Source: Clostridium paraputrificum
GTDB lineage: Bacteria; Bacillota; Clostridia; Clostridiales; Clostridiaceae
Length of the DNA: 64,000 bases
Assembly (NCBI RefSeq): GCF_900447045.1
Contig: NZ_UAWH01000014.1
Span: 804,501-868,500, forward strand
Reading direction: 5' to 3'
Below, in pieces: positions 26,450 through 37,060 of the stretch (positions are counted from its first letter, which is position 1; every line of letters starts with the position of its first letter). The translations under genes were made by a program, and so were the position numbers. The notes beneath the pieces are model-generated. The model was not told the origin of the DNA, did not search any database, and saw only the letters and a list, made by a program, of their open reading frames with translations.

Positions 26450-27307
26450 ATGCTTAAGGTTGTAGAAAAAAAGAAGATATGGTTTAGTATTTCAGCTATT
26501 ATAATAGCAATTGGGTTAATTGCTATGTTTACTAAAGGTTTAAACTTCGGAATAGATTTTGAAGGTGGAACTAATATAATTTTAAAGTTTGATGAAGAGT
26601 ACAATAAAGAGGATGTAGACTCTATAGTTAAAGGATTTGCATCTGATGCAGTAACAAATACTGCAGAAAATAATGAGTATGAAATTAAATCAAAGAATTT
26701 TGAGAGCAAAGATGTTTCTAAGTTAGTAGAAGAATTAAAGAAAAAATATAAGATGCCAGAAAATGCTATTGTATCTCAAGAGGAGATTGGAGCTTCTATA
26801 GGTAAGGAATTAAGAGTCAATTCTTTAAAAGCCTTAGCTATAGCATTTGTAGCTATGCTTATATATATAGCAGTAAGATTTGAATTTAAGTTTGGTGTTA
26901 TTGCACTAATAGCCTTAGCGCACGACTTATTAATAACTATAAGTGTATTTGCAGTGTTTGGTATTTCTATTAATTCACCTTTTATAGCTGCAGTATTAAC
27001 AATAGTAGGTTATTCTATAAATGCAACAATAGTAATTTTTGATAGAATAAGAGAAAACCTAAAACTATCGGGAAGAACTTCTGCAGCAGAAGTTGCTAAC
27101 AAAAGTGTAACTCAAACTATGGCAAGGTCAATAAATACTACATTAACTACTTTATTTACTATAGTAGCTGTGTATATATTTGTACCTACTGTAAGAGGAT
27201 TCTCTCTCCCAATAATAATTGGTATAATTTCAGGATTATTCTCGTCAGTATTTATAGCACCTTCTTTATGGGTACTTGTTACAGAAAAAAAGAAAAAATC
27301 TAAATAA
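26450..27307 (+). CDS. secF: Protein translocase subunit SecF
   Basis: 285 residues. It begins with a membrane segment and GLNFGIDFEGGTNI, and the membrane core has TIVGYSINATIVIFDRIREN and the RSINTTLTTLFT motif. It partners SecD in the membrane to drive late steps of export. It ends with a basic tail (EKKKKSK) and a strong terminator, closing the yajC-secDF transcription unit. Confidence 0.97.
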   Translation: MLKVVEKKKIWFSISAIIIAIGLIAMFTKGLNFGIDFEGGTNIILKFDEEYNKEDVDSIVKGFASDAVTNTAENNEYEIKSKNFESKDVSKLVEELKKKYKMPENAIVSQEEIGASIGKELRVNSLKALAIAFVAMLIYIAVRFEFKFGVIALIALAHDLLITISVFAVFGISINSPFIAAVLTIVGYSINATIVIFDRIRENLKLSGRTSAAEVANKSVTQTMARSINTTLTTLFTIVAVYIFVPTVRGFSLPIIIGIISGLFSSVFIAPSLWVLVTEKKKKSK

Positions 27308-27308
27308 T

Positions 27309-27348
27309 AAAAAAGTTTTCAGCCTAAAGTAGGTTGAAAACTTTTTTT
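27309..27348 (+). terminator. Terminator of secDF
   Basis: AAAAAAGTTTTCAGCCT...AGGTTGAAAACTTTTTTT, a strong stem directly after secF. Confidence 0.92.
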
Positions 27349-27359
27349 ATTGTTTTCTT

Positions 27360-27449
27360 ACCTTTATTATTAAGGGGATAGATATTTATTTTTATGTTAT
27401 TTGGAGCTTGCCACGGAAGGAGAAAAATAAATATCCACCTTACCATTTT
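27360..27449 (+). repeat. Dispersed hairpin element, copy C
   Basis: ACCTTTATTATT, left arm ATAGATATTTATTTTT, core ATTTGGAGCTTGCCACGGAAGGAG, right arm AAAAATAAATATCC, then ACCTTACCATTTT. The inner stem is kept while the outer arm is more degenerate than in copies A and B. It follows the secDF terminator and precedes a clear sigma-A promoter. Confidence 0.7.
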
Positions 27450-27562
27450 GAAGAATGTGATTTATATTTAATTAAATTATCATAAAAACACATACTATAT
27501 GTAGAATAAAAAAAATAGAAAGCACAATTTGTAGTGTGCGTGTAAATACTTAAAAAAATGGT

Positions 27563-27591
27563 TTGATATTATGACTGTTTTCATCTATAAT
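27563..27591 (+). promoter_or_regulatory. Sigma-A promoter of the RecJ-like gene (probably also apt)
   Basis: TTGATA (27563-27568), 17-nt spacer, perfect TATAAT (27586-27591), about 28 nt upstream of the GGAGGAG site of the next gene. Confidence 0.8.
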
Positions 27592-27625
27592 ATAGTTGTT
27601 TTCTTATTTTATGGAGGAGTAAGTC

Positions 27626-28483
27626 ATGCGTAAGTTTTGGGAGAGTATTTATTGTCCAAATTATATAACTGGATATAATCCCTTTTTACTTAGACATATG
27701 AATAAAGCGATTGAAAAGTTAGTTTACGCTGTAAATAATAGAAAAAAGATTGTTATTTATGGTGTGTCTTCAGTAGATGGAATATGTTCTATTGCATCCT
27801 TAAGTTTAATTTTAATGTATTTAAATGCGGATGTTGAATATCTTATATATGAAGAGGAAGATGCTAAAAAATCTATAGATTGCAATAATATAAAAAATGA
27901 TATTGATTTTTTAGGAGCTGATTTACTTATAACACTTGGAGTTGATTTGAAGTCGGAGAGTGAGGTAAAGCTTTGCAATGAGCTTGATATAGATCTAATT
28001 GTTTTACAAAATAAAAAGACAGTTAGAGAAAGAAGCTATGTCTATATAAATCCGAACCAAAAGGGGTGTCAGTACAGGTATAAGAACCTGTCTTTAAGTG
28101 CGTTAACTTTTAAGCTAATGCAAGCTATTGCAATCTACTATAATCTAAAGAGTATTAATAAATATTTAGATTTGATTTTAATAGGTGCACATTGGGCAAA
28201 AGTACCTCTTAAAGGTGAAAACGGAGTTATAATAAAAGAGGGGAAAAAGTTTTTAATTAATACTAATAACTATGGTTTAAGGGCTGTTATGGAGTTAAAT
28301 AATATAGTAGAGTTGGATGATAATAGCATCGTTAAGATCATAGAACTTATTACTCCAGCAGGAAGCACTGTAGGAATGGTTAATAATGCACGTATTATAC
28401 TTGAATTATTAATAACAAATGATAAGGATAGAGCTGAACAAATTTCTAAATACTTATATAACTTAAAAAAGCCTGAAGAGTAG
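27626..28483 (+). CDS. Degenerate RecJ/DHH-family protein, probably catalytically inactive
   Basis: 285 residues, half of a normal RecJ and without its C-terminal domains. The order of segments follows the RecJ DHH domain: KIVIYGVSSVDGICS (41-55) where RecJ has YGDYDVDG, LITLGVDL near 107, LIVLQNKK (124-131) where the DHH motif should be, INPNQKGCQYRYKNLSLSALTFKL, and LILIGAHWAKVPLKGENGVI. The DYD aspartates and the DHH triad are replaced (VSS; QNK), so metal-dependent nuclease or phosphoesterase activity is unlikely. It sits in the recJ position between secF and apt, with its own promoter and GGAGGAG site. A true recJ may lie elsewhere. Confidence 0.72.
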   Translation: MRKFWESIYCPNYITGYNPFLLRHMNKAIEKLVYAVNNRKKIVIYGVSSVDGICSIASLSLILMYLNADVEYLIYEEEDAKKSIDCNNIKNDIDFLGADLLITLGVDLKSESEVKLCNELDIDLIVLQNKKTVRERSYVYINPNQKGCQYRYKNLSLSALTFKLMQAIAIYYNLKSINKYLDLILIGAHWAKVPLKGENGVIIKEGKKFLINTNNYGLRAVMELNNIVELDDNSIVKIIELITPAGSTVGMVNNARIILELLITNDKDRAEQISKYLYNLKKPEE

Positions 28484-28553
28484 TAAATAATTTACGCTTT
28501 GATAAAGTAGAATAGGCGATTTTTATATAAATAATATTTTTGGAGGAAGCAGT

Positions 28554-29072
28554 ATGAATTTAAAAGATAGTATTAGAGTGGTAGAGGGTTTCCCAAAAGA
28601 AGGTATAAGCTTTAAAGATATCACTACTTTAATTGGTGATGGAGAAGCTTTAAAGTGCTCAATTGATAAAATTGTAGAACACTTAAAGGATAAAAACGTT
28701 GATTTAATAGTAGGACCAGAAGCTAGAGGCTTTATTTTTGGTGTTCCAGTAGCTTATGCTCTAGGTGTTGGGTTTGTGCCAGTAAGAAAGCCAGGAAAAC
28801 TACCATGTGAAACAGTATCTGTTGACTATGGTTTAGAATACGGTAATGATACTTTAGAAATTCATAAAGATGCAATAAAAAAAGGTCAAAGGGTTGCAAT
28901 AGTAGATGATCTTCTAGCTACAGGAGGAACTATTGAAGCAGTTGCTAAGCTAGTAGAAACTGTTGGTGCTGAAGTAGTAGCTTTAGATTTTGCTATTGAA
29001 CTTACAGGTCTAAATGGAAGAGAAAAATTACAAGGATATGATGTAATGTCTCTAGTTGATTACGAGTTTTAA
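28554..29072 (+). CDS. apt: Adenine phosphoribosyltransferase
   Basis: 172 residues. It converts adenine and PRPP to AMP. The opening [21 protein letters not shown], the [10 protein letters not shown] block and the PRPP loop [13 protein letters not shown] (about 121-133) are all intact. GGAGG lies before ATG 28554. The neighbour order RecJ-like/apt/relA is standard in Firmicutes. Confidence 0.97.
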   Translation: MNLKDSIRVVEGFPKEGISFKDITTLIGDGEALKCSIDKIVEHLKDKNVDLIVGPEARGFIFGVPVAYALGVGFVPVRKPGKLPCETVSVDYGLEYGNDTLEIHKDAIKKGQRVAIVDDLLATGGTIEAVAKLVETVGAEVVALDFAIELTGLNGREKLQGYDVMSLVDYEF

Positions 29073-29118
29073 TTTGTTGAAAAAGATAGGATAATAATAT
29101 ATAATAATATTTATTAAG

Positions 29119-29147
29119 AATGGCTGGTTAGTATAAACCAGCCATTG
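29119..29147 (+). terminator. Possible weak terminator between apt and relA
   Basis: AATGGCTGGTT...AACCAGCCATT stem followed by only a short T-rich tract (GATTTTAG), so it may attenuate rather than stop. Confidence 0.5.
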
Positions 29148-29183
29148 ATTTTAGAAATAAATAGCTAGGGGAGAGTAAGCCTT

Positions 29184-31370
29184 ATGATTGAGAGCTTAAT
29201 AAAAAAGATTAATGACAATTGTATAAACGTTGATATAGATATAATAGAAAAAGCTTATAACTTTGCTAGTGAAGCTCATAAATCTCAAAAGAGAGAATCA
29301 GGTGAACCCTATATAATTCATCCTATTGATGTGGCAGAAATTCTTGCGGAGCTTGGTATGGATACAAATACTATTGCGGCAGGACTATTACATGATGTGT
29401 TAGAAGATACTGATTGTACTTATAAAGAAATGTCTGATATGTTTAATGAGGAAATTGCAAGTTTAGTAAATGGAGTAACTAAGCTTGGTAAAATAGAGTA
29501 TAAAAGTAAACAAGAACAGCAAGCAGATAATGTTAGAAAAATGCTTTTAGCAATGGCTAAAGATATAAGGGTTATTATTATAAAACTTGCAGATAGATTA
29601 CATAATATGAGAACTTTAAAGTTCATGTCTAAAGAAAAACAAAAGCTTAAAGCAAAAGAAACTCTAGATATATATGCACCTCTTGCCCATAGACTTGGTA
29701 TGTCTAAGATTAAGTGGGAATTAGAAGACCTTTCTTTTAGATATTTACATGAAGAAGAATACTATGATTTAGTAAGACAAATTGCAGAAAAAAGAGTAGA
29801 GAGAGAAGCGTATATTTCTAGTATAATTGATGATTTATATAAGAATTTAGAGGAATCTGGAATAGATTCTGATATTGAAGGAAGACCAAAGCATTTTTAT
29901 AGTATTTATAGAAAAATGGTTAATAAGAGTAAGACCATAGAACAAATTTTTGACTTAACAGCTATTAGAATTTTGGTAAATTCAGTAAAGGATTGTTATG
30001 GTGTTTTAGGTATAGTTCATACTATATATAAACCAATACCAGGAAGATTTAAGGATTATATAGCAATGCCTAAACCAAATATGTATCAATCTTTACATAC
30101 AACTGTAATTGGACCACAAGGAAAAACATTTGAAATACAAATAAGAACTTTTGACATGCATAAAACTGCTGAATATGGTATTGCTGCTCACTGGAAGTAC
30201 AAAGAAGGTGATGCAGGTGAAGATAAAGAAAAGGGCTTTGAGAAGAAGCTTGCTTGGCTTAGAGATATGCTTGAGTGGCAAAAGGAAACATCAGATGCTG
30301 AAGAATTTATGGAAGGATTTAAAATAGATCTTTTCTCTGATGAAATATTTGTATTTACTCCTAAAGGTGTGGTTATAAATTTAGCAAGTGGATCTACACC
30401 AATAGATTTTGCTTATAGAATACATACTGATGTTGGAAATAGATGCATAGGTGCAAAAGTTAATGGAAAAATTGTTCCTTTAGATTATAAGCTAAAGACT
30501 GGAGAGATAGTTGAAATAATTACATCTCAATCAGCCAAGGGACCTAATATGGATTGGCTTAATATAGCAAAGAGTAATCAAGCTAAAAGTAAAATAAAGT
30601 CTTGGCTTAAAAAGGCTAAAAAGGATGAAAATATAAATAAAGGTAAAGAACTTCTTGAAAAAGAATTAAGAAAACAAGGAGTTGTATTATCAGAAATCAC
30701 TAAGGGTGATTCATATGAAAGACTTGCAAAAAGATATAATTTACATAATTCTGATGATATTTATGCTGCAGTTGGAGTAGGAAGCATATCTGCTTCTGCC
30801 TTTGTATCTAGATTAAAAGAAGAAAATTTAGGTGACAAAGTTAAGCAATCTGACGAAGAAATAGCTAAAAATATTGAGGAGCACATTGCAAAAAGTGATA
30901 GGGTTTCTAAGAATGAAAGTAGTTATGGAATTACAGTAAAAGGTGAAAGTAATCTTATGATTAGGTTTGCAAGGTGTTGCAATCCTGTACCAGGTGATGA
31001 AATACAAGGATATATTACAAAGGGCAGAGGAGTGTCCGTACATAGAACTGATTGTAGTAACTTAAAATCTTTAATTGACTATGACCCTAATAAAGTTGTA
31101 GATGTAAGTTGGGGAATGTCAAAGGGTGCTTCATATGTTGCAGAGGTTAGAGTTAAATCTGACGATAGAATGGGAGTATTATCTGATATTATGAAGGTAA
31201 TAACAGATTCAGGGTTACATTTAAATGCTTTAAATGCCAATTCTGCTAAAGGAAATGAAGCGTTAATTAATATAAAGGTGAAAATAGATTCTGTAGAACA
31301 ACTTAGGGAACTTATGAAAAAGATAAGAAGACTTAAAGGTGTTACAGATGTATTTAGAGTTAATAGTTAG
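29184..31370 (+). CDS. relA: Bifunctional (p)ppGpp synthetase/hydrolase Rel
   Basis: 728 residues, full-length RelA/SpoT homologue. The HD hydrolase domain has the HD-x3-ED signature AAGLLHDVLEDTD near residue 70. The synthetase region contains GRPKHFYSIYRKM and the RFKDYIAMPKPNMYQSLHT block. Then come TGS (IFVFTPKGVVINLASGSTPIDFAYRIHTDVG), the conserved-Cys region (RFARCCNPVPGDEIQGYIT) and a C-terminal ACT domain. It controls the stringent response. It is followed 12 nt later by dtd. Confidence 0.97.
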   Translation: MIESLIKKINDNCINVDIDIIEKAYNFASEAHKSQKRESGEPYIIHPIDVAEILAELGMDTNTIAAGLLHDVLEDTDCTYKEMSDMFNEEIASLVNGVTKLGKIEYKSKQEQQADNVRKMLLAMAKDIRVIIIKLADRLHNMRTLKFMSKEKQKLKAKETLDIYAPLAHRLGMSKIKWELEDLSFRYLHEEEYYDLVRQIAEKRVEREAYISSIIDDLYKNLEESGIDSDIEGRPKHFYSIYRKMVNKSKTIEQIFDLTAIRILVNSVKDCYGVLGIVHTIYKPIPGRFKDYIAMPKPNMYQSLHTTVIGPQGKTFEIQIRTFDMHKTAEYGIAAHWKYKEGDAGEDKEKGFEKKLAWLRDMLEWQKETSDAEEFMEGFKIDLFSDEIFVFTPKGVVINLASGSTPIDFAYRIHTDVGNRCIGAKVNGKIVPLDYKLKTGEIVEIITSQSAKGPNMDWLNIAKSNQAKSKIKSWLKKAKKDENINKGKELLEKELRKQGVVLSEITKGDSYERLAKRYNLHNSDDIYAAVGVGSISASAFVSRLKEENLGDKVKQSDEEIAKNIEEHIAKSDRVSKNESSYGITVKGESNLMIRFARCCNPVPGDEIQGYITKGRGVSVHRTDCSNLKSLIDYDPNKVVDVSWGMSKGASYVAEVRVKSDDRMGVLSDIMKVITDSGLHLNALNANSAKGNEALINIKVKIDSVEQLRELMKKIRRLKGVTDVFRVNS

Positions 31371-31382
31371 GAGCGCTATATA

Positions 31383-31832
31383 ATGAGAGCTGTTGTACAA
31401 AGAGTTAAAAAGTCAAGAGTTATTGTTGAAGGTAGATTAGTTGGAGAAATAAATAAAGGGTTTAATGTCCTTTTAGGAATATCTAAAGAGGATACAATAG
31501 AGGACTTGAAATATATAAAAGATAAAATTATTAACTTAAGAGTGTTTGAAGATGAAAATGATAAAATGAACCTTTCTCTTTTAGATATAAAGGGGGATAT
31601 TCTTGCAATTTCTCAATTTACTCTTTATGGTGATTGTAGAAAAGGTAGAAGACCTAATTTTATGAATGCTATGGGTGGAGATGAGGCAAAAGCACTATAT
31701 GAAGAATTCGTGAAAATGCTAAAAGAATCTGGCTTAAAGATAGAAACGGGAGAGTTTGGAGCTCATATGAATGTTGAAATTGAAAATGATGGGCCAGTGA
31801 CAATTCTATTAGATAGCAAAAAAGAATTTTAA
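31383..31832 (+). CDS. dtd: D-aminoacyl-tRNA deacylase
   Basis: 149 residues. It removes D-amino acids from mischarged tRNA. The two active-site motifs are present: SQFTLYGD (about 78-85) and [11 protein letters not shown] at the end, in which the usual NxGPVT is kept. TAGGAGCG site, start ATG 31383. Part of the relA-dtd-hemZ-hisS-aspS group. Confidence 0.96.
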   Translation: MRAVVQRVKKSRVIVEGRLVGEINKGFNVLLGISKEDTIEDLKYIKDKIINLRVFEDENDKMNLSLLDIKGDILAISQFTLYGDCRKGRRPNFMNAMGGDEAKALYEEFVKMLKESGLKIETGEFGAHMNVEIENDGPVTILLDSKKEF

Positions 31833-31846
31833 GGGAGGAATTTATA

Positions 31847-32464
31847 GTGATAATAAAAGCAATACCAGCTGGAATATATGATGCAAATTGTTATATAGTG
31901 ATGGATGAAAAAACAAAGGATGCAGTAGTGTTAGATCCAGGTGGAGATGGAGAAATGCTAGAAAGAGCTATAAAAGATATGAAAGCAAATGTTAAGAGTA
32001 TTCTTTTAACTCATGGGCATATGGATCATGTAGGTGGTGTAGAGTATTTATCAGATAAACTAAATGTTCCATTCTATATATCTAAAATAGATGAAGAATA
32101 CATGGAGAAAGACAATTATGTATTTGGATCCATTAGAAATGCTAACGGATATTTAGAGGATGGCAATGCTTTATATTTTGGAAGCTTAAATATAAAAGTA
32201 ATAGCTACTCCAGGTCATACAAAGGGTGGCTTATGCTTCTTAATAGAGGATAAACTATTTACAGGGGATACCTTGTTCCAAGGCTCTATAGGAAGAACTG
32301 ACTTTATAGGAGGAAGTTTTCCAGAGATTATAGATAGTATAAAGACTAAATTATTACCTCTTGGTGATGAAATAGAAGTATATCCAGGGCATGGATCTAA
32401 GTCATCTATAGGATATGAAAAAGGATACAATATGTATTTAAATGACTATGATAGTTTAATATAG
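31847..32464 (+). CDS. MBL-fold metallohydrolase (glyoxalase II-like, YqgX type)
   Basis: 205 residues. The metal-binding motif THGHMDHVGG (T-H-x-H-x-D-H) is near residue 57, with further ligands in ATPGHTKGG, FTGDTLF and YPGHGSKSS. The family includes hydroxyacylglutathione hydrolases, but Clostridium lacks glutathione, so the thioester substrate is unknown. GTG start at 31847, with GGGAGG 9 nt upstream. Confidence 0.9.
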   Translation: MIIKAIPAGIYDANCYIVMDEKTKDAVVLDPGGDGEMLERAIKDMKANVKSILLTHGHMDHVGGVEYLSDKLNVPFYISKIDEEYMEKDNYVFGSIRNANGYLEDGNALYFGSLNIKVIATPGHTKGGLCFLIEDKLFTGDTLFQGSIGRTDFIGGSFPEIIDSIKTKLLPLGDEIEVYPGHGSKSSIGYEKGYNMYLNDYDSLI

Positions 32465-32472
32465 GAGAAAAA

Positions 32473-33903
32473 ATGGATATAAATATTAAATTAAACGATC
32501 TAAAATATAGATATGATGTTTATCAAATGTTTAATATATATTTCCCTCTAGACAAAATTAACTTTTCAGAGCTAGAGGGAGATTATCATGTTGAAATAAC
32601 TGATGATAGGATTAAGTTTTCTTATAATGATATAAATAGAGAAGAATATAAAAATGATAATGAATATTATAAGGAAACTATAAAAAAAGTAATATTTAAA
32701 GCTTTAAGAGATATTACTGGAGATGAATATCCTTGGGGAACCTTAGTTGGTATTAGACCATCTAAGATTGCTCTTAAACATTTAAGAGAAGGGAAAAGTG
32801 AAGAAGAGGTAAAAGAAATATTCTTTGAAAAGCATATAACTTCAGAAGAAAAAGCTCAGCTTTGTATAGATGTAGCTGAATTTGAAGATAAGTATGTAAA
32901 TAAAGATCCTAAGAATATTGCTATTTATGTTGGAATGGCCTTTTGTCCTACAAGATGTCTTTACTGTTCCTTTGCAGCTAATCCAATCAGTGGAAATAAA
33001 AAATTAGTTAATCCATATTTAGAGGCACTTACATATGAAATCGAAGAAATTAGGAAATATGCAGATGAAAAAGGATTAAGGATTGAATCTGTTTATTTTG
33101 GAGGAGGCACTCCAACAGCTGTAGATGATGATGAATTTGAAAACTTAATGAATAAAATATATAATTCATTTGTAGAAAATAGAGAATTAAAAGAGTTTAC
33201 AGTGGAGTGTGGAAGACCAGATTCTATTACATTAAACAAGCTTCAAACAATGAAGAAGTATGATGTAACAAGAATTAGTATCAATCCTCAGACTATGAAT
33301 GATGAAACCCTAAAGTTAATAGGTAGGGGACATACTTCACAAGATATAATAGATAAGTTCAAAATGGCTAGGGAGCTTGGCTTTGAAGATATAAATATGG
33401 ATATGATAATAGGACTACCAGGGGAGGGCCTTCAGGAGGCTAAGATTACAGCTAGAGAAATTAAAAAGCTTTCACCTGATAGCTTAACTATACATGGACT
33501 ATCTCTTAAAAGAGGTTCTATAATGTATGAGAACTTTATTCTTAAAAAAGGCTTAGGTTTAAAAAGCCAAGAAGAGATAATGAAGATGTATGAAGAGAGT
33601 AAAAATCTTGCCAAGGAATTAGAATTAACCCCATATTATATGTATAGACAAAAAAATATGGTTGGAAATATGGAGAATTTGGGTTATTCTAAGAAGGGTA
33701 AAGAGTGTATCTATAACATCCAAATGATAGAGGATAAGCAAACAATTATAGCCTTAGGAGCAGATGCTGTTACTAAAGTTGTTTTCTTAGAAAATGATAG
33801 AATAGAAAGATTTGGCAATGTTAAAGATATTAAGGAATATGTAAATAGAATAAAAGAAATGGTAGATGGTAAGATTGCTTTACTAGATACTTTGTATAAA
33901 TAA
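32473..33903 (+). CDS. hemZ: HemZ-type radical SAM protein (coproporphyrinogen III oxidase-like)
   Basis: 476 residues. A ~150-residue N-terminal domain precedes the radical SAM core. The cluster motif is C-PTR-C-LY-C (about 157-164), followed by [14 protein letters not shown] and [16 protein letters not shown] as in the HemN/HemZ group. The extension and the position before hisS are typical of HemZ. Whether it is a real coproporphyrinogen dehydrogenase is doubtful, as many clostridia lack haem synthesis. TAGGAG site overlaps the preceding stop. Confidence 0.9.
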   Translation: MDINIKLNDLKYRYDVYQMFNIYFPLDKINFSELEGDYHVEITDDRIKFSYNDINREEYKNDNEYYKETIKKVIFKALRDITGDEYPWGTLVGIRPSKIALKHLREGKSEEEVKEIFFEKHITSEEKAQLCIDVAEFEDKYVNKDPKNIAIYVGMAFCPTRCLYCSFAANPISGNKKLVNPYLEALTYEIEEIRKYADEKGLRIESVYFGGGTPTAVDDDEFENLMNKIYNSFVENRELKEFTVECGRPDSITLNKLQTMKKYDVTRISINPQTMNDETLKLIGRGHTSQDIIDKFKMARELGFEDINMDMIIGLPGEGLQEAKITAREIKKLSPDSLTIHGLSLKRGSIMYENFILKKGLGLKSQEEIMKMYEESKNLAKELELTPYYMYRQKNMVGNMENLGYSKKGKECIYNIQMIEDKQTIIALGADAVTKVVFLENDRIERFGNVKDIKEYVNRIKEMVDGKIALLDTLYK

Positions 33904-33914
33904 GGAGGATTAAT

Positions 33915-35165
33915 ATGGCAGAAATGCAAGCACCTAAGGGTACTAAAGATATGTTGCCTCAAGATGCATATAAGTGGCACTATGTAGAAAATACATTTAA
34001 AGATACAGCAAAAAACTTTGGCTTAAAAGAGATAAGAACTCCTATTTTTGAACATACAGAGCTTTTCTTAAGAGGAGTTGGAGATACAACTGATATAGTA
34101 CAAAAGGAAATGTATACTTTTGAAGATAAAGGAAAGAGAAGTGTTACCTTAAAACCAGAAGGTACAGCACCTATAGTAAGAGCTTTTATAGAAAATAGAC
34201 TATTTAATGAAGCTCAACCTACTAAGCTATACTATGTAATTCCTTGTTTTAGATATGAAAATGTTCAAAAGGGAAGACTTAGACAATTCCACCAATGTGG
34301 TGTTGAAGTATTTGGTTCTAAGGAACCATCAATGGATGCAGAAGTTATAGCATTTGCTATGGAAGTTTTAAAGAATCTTGGATTAAAAGGACTAAAGCTT
34401 AATATAAACAATTTAGGTTGTCCAAAGTGTAGACCTAATTACAATGAAGCTTTAAAGAACTTCTTAAAGGAAAACTATGATAATTTATGCCCTACATGTA
34501 AGGAAAGATTTGAAAAGAATCCTATGAGAATTTTAGATTGTAAGGAAAAGAAGTGTAAGGAAATTACTAAGAGTGCACCTATAATATTAGATTTTATGTG
34601 CGAAGAATGTGATACTCACTTTACTAAGGTAAAAGAGTACTTAGATTTATTAGGAATTCCATATGCAGTTGATCCAGGAATAGTTAGAGGATTAGATTAT
34701 TACACTAAGACTATCTTTGAAATCTTAAATGATGACTTCACAGCTATAGGTGGAGGAAGATATGATAATATGATAGAAGAACTTGGTGGTCCTAGCATGC
34801 CAGCAGTTGGATTTGCAATGGGTATTGAAAGATTGATAATGGCTCTTGATAAGGAAGGTATAGAAATTCCAAGTAATGAGGGTTATGCTTTATATATAGG
34901 ATCAAGAGGGGATGAAGCATATAAAGCTGGATTTAAGCTTGCTAATGATTTAAGAAGCAAAGGTGTAGCTGTTGAAATAAATCATATGGGTAGAAGTGTT
35001 AAAGCAGAAATGAAATATGCTAATAAAATTGGTGCTAAGTTTACTACAATCTTAGGTGATGATGAATTAGCTAACAATGTAATAAAGCTTAAGAGAATGA
35101 GTGATGGTGAAATATTTGAAGTATCACTTGAAAATATAGATGAAATTGCAAACACACTTAAGTAA
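33915..35165 (+). CDS. hisS: Histidyl-tRNA synthetase
   Basis: 416 residues, class II synthetase. Motif 1 region [20 protein letters not shown], motif 2 [14 protein letters not shown] and [23 protein letters not shown], the histidine A block [12 protein letters not shown], motif 3 [11 protein letters not shown], then the anticodon-binding domain. GGAGG site; start ATG 33915. It is followed 18 nt later by aspS. No T-box leader precedes it. Confidence 0.97.
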   Translation: MAEMQAPKGTKDMLPQDAYKWHYVENTFKDTAKNFGLKEIRTPIFEHTELFLRGVGDTTDIVQKEMYTFEDKGKRSVTLKPEGTAPIVRAFIENRLFNEAQPTKLYYVIPCFRYENVQKGRLRQFHQCGVEVFGSKEPSMDAEVIAFAMEVLKNLGLKGLKLNINNLGCPKCRPNYNEALKNFLKENYDNLCPTCKERFEKNPMRILDCKEKKCKEITKSAPIILDFMCEECDTHFTKVKEYLDLLGIPYAVDPGIVRGLDYYTKTIFEILNDDFTAIGGGRYDNMIEELGGPSMPAVGFAMGIERLIMALDKEGIEIPSNEGYALYIGSRGDEAYKAGFKLANDLRSKGVAVEINHMGRSVKAEMKYANKIGAKFTTILGDDELANNVIKLKRMSDGEIFEVSLENIDEIANTLK

Positions 35166-35183
35166 GAAAGGAATGACTTTAAA

Positions 35184-36974
35184 ATGGGTGAATCTTTAGG
35201 CGGATTAAAGAGAACTATGTACTGTGGTGAACCTAGAGAAGAACATATAGGTAAAAAGATTACTCTTATGGGATGGGTTCAAAGAAATAGAAAGCTTGGA
35301 GGTCTTGAATTTATAGACTTAAGAGATAGAAGCGGAATAATGCAAGTTGTTTTTGGTGAAGAAATAAATGCTGAAGCTTTTGAAAAAGCTAAGGGTGTTA
35401 AGCCAGAATACTGCATAGCTGTAACAGGAGAAGTTGTTAAGAGACAATCTCCTAATGAAAACATGCCAACAGGTATGGTTGAATTAATGTGTGAAGAAAT
35501 AAAGGTTCTTTCAGAATCTGAAACTCCACCAATATATATAAAAGAAGGATTAGATGCATCTGAACAAATTAGATTAAAGTATAGATACTTAGATTTAAGA
35601 AGACCAGATATGCAAAATATCTTTATGATAAGAAATAGAGCTACTAAGGCGGTAAGAGATTTCTTAGATAACAACGGATTCTTAGATGTAGAAACTCCAA
35701 TGTTAACTAAGTCAACTCCAGAAGGAGCAAGAGACTACTTAGTACCCTCTAGAAACTATCCAGGTATGTTCTATGCATTACCTCAATCACCACAAATATT
35801 TAAGCAATTATTAATGGTTTCTGGATTTGATAGATACTATCAAATAGTTAAGTGCTTCAGAGATGAAGATTTAAGAGCAAATAGACAACCAGAATTTACT
35901 CAAATAGATATGGAATTAAGCTTCGTTGAGCAAGATGATGTTATGGAATTAAATGAAAGACTTGTAGCTCATGTATTCAAAGAAGTTTTAGGTCATGAAG
36001 TTAAGCTTCCAATAGCTAGAATGACATTTAAAGATGCTATGGAAAAGTACGGTTCTGATAAGCCAGACTTAAGATTCGGTATGGAAATTACTGATTTAAC
36101 AGAGGTTGTTAAGGATGTAGACTTTAAAGTATTCCAAAGTGCTATAGAAATTGGCGGTTCAGTTAGAGCCCTTTGCCTAAAGGGTGGAGCATCTATGGGA
36201 AGAAAAGATGTTGATAGATTAGGTGAATTTGTTAAGACTTACAAAGCTAAGGGATTAGCATACATTCAACTTAAGGAAGAAGGAATTAAATCTCCTATAG
36301 CTAAGTTCTTAAAGGAAGAAGAAATGAATGCTATCATTGAAAAGATGGGAGCAGAAACAGGAGATATAATTTTAATAGTTGGGGATAAAAACTCAGTAGT
36401 ATTCCAAAGTCTTGGAGCATTAAGATTAGAACTTGCTAAGAAGTATGATTTAATTAAGGATAAGAATGAATTTAACTTCTGTTGGATTACTGAATTCCCA
36501 TTATTCGAGTATGACGAAGAAGAAAATAGATATACAGCGTGTCACCATCCATTTACAGCACCAATGGATGAAGATTTAGATATGATAGAAACTAATCCAG
36601 GTGCAGTAAGATCTAAGGCATATGACTTAGTATTAAATGGTGAAGAATTAGGTGGAGGTTCTATAAGAATTCATAATATGGAACTTCAACAAAGAATGTT
36701 TAAAGCTTTAGGCTTTACAGAAGAATCTGCTTGGGAAAGATTTGGATTCTTATTAGAAGCATTTAAGTTTGGTCCACCACCACATGGAGGATTAGCATTT
36801 GGTCTAGATAGAATGATAATGTTCTTAGCTGGAACAGATAATATTAAAGATGTTATTGCATTCCCTAAGAATCAAAATGCTTACTGCTACTTAAGTGAAG
36901 CGCCAAATATAGCAGATGAAAAACAATTAGAAGAATTAGGTATTGCTATAACAGCTAAAAGTGAAGAAGAATAG
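35184..36974 (+). CDS. aspS: Aspartyl-tRNA synthetase
   Basis: 596 residues, the bacterial long form: OB-fold anticodon domain (GKKITLMGWVQRNRKLGGLEFIDLRDRSG), class II core (VETPMLTKSTPEGARDYLVPSR; FRDEDLRANRQPEFTQIDMELSF), the inserted GAD domain (about 280-420), and motif 3 GGLAFGLDRMIMFLAG. It charges tRNA-Asp. AAAGGAA site. A strong terminator closes the operon. Confidence 0.97.
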   Translation: MGESLGGLKRTMYCGEPREEHIGKKITLMGWVQRNRKLGGLEFIDLRDRSGIMQVVFGEEINAEAFEKAKGVKPEYCIAVTGEVVKRQSPNENMPTGMVELMCEEIKVLSESETPPIYIKEGLDASEQIRLKYRYLDLRRPDMQNIFMIRNRATKAVRDFLDNNGFLDVETPMLTKSTPEGARDYLVPSRNYPGMFYALPQSPQIFKQLLMVSGFDRYYQIVKCFRDEDLRANRQPEFTQIDMELSFVEQDDVMELNERLVAHVFKEVLGHEVKLPIARMTFKDAMEKYGSDKPDLRFGMEITDLTEVVKDVDFKVFQSAIEIGGSVRALCLKGGASMGRKDVDRLGEFVKTYKAKGLAYIQLKEEGIKSPIAKFLKEEEMNAIIEKMGAETGDIILIVGDKNSVVFQSLGALRLELAKKYDLIKDKNEFNFCWITEFPLFEYDEEENRYTACHHPFTAPMDEDLDMIETNPGAVRSKAYDLVLNGEELGGGSIRIHNMELQQRMFKALGFTEESAWERFGFLLEAFKFGPPPHGGLAFGLDRMIMFLAGTDNIKDVIAFPKNQNAYCYLSEAPNIADEKQLEELGIAITAKSEEE

Positions 36975-36985
36975 ATTAACTTATG

Positions 36986-37017
36986 AAAAAATTCCTACTA
37001 GTAGTAGGAATTTTTTT
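36986..37017 (+). terminator. Terminator of the hisS-aspS operon
   Basis: AAAAATTCCTACTA / GTAGTAGGAATTTTT, perfect stem with a short or no loop, T-rich tail. Confidence 0.9.
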
Positions 37018-37060
37018 AATTATATTAAGTAATAAATAATAGGGGAAAGAGATGGTATAA

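Noticed and set aside
33890..33915. T-box leader before hisS or aspS
   Set aside because: Only 11 and 18 nt separate these genes from their upstream neighbours, leaving no room for a leader.
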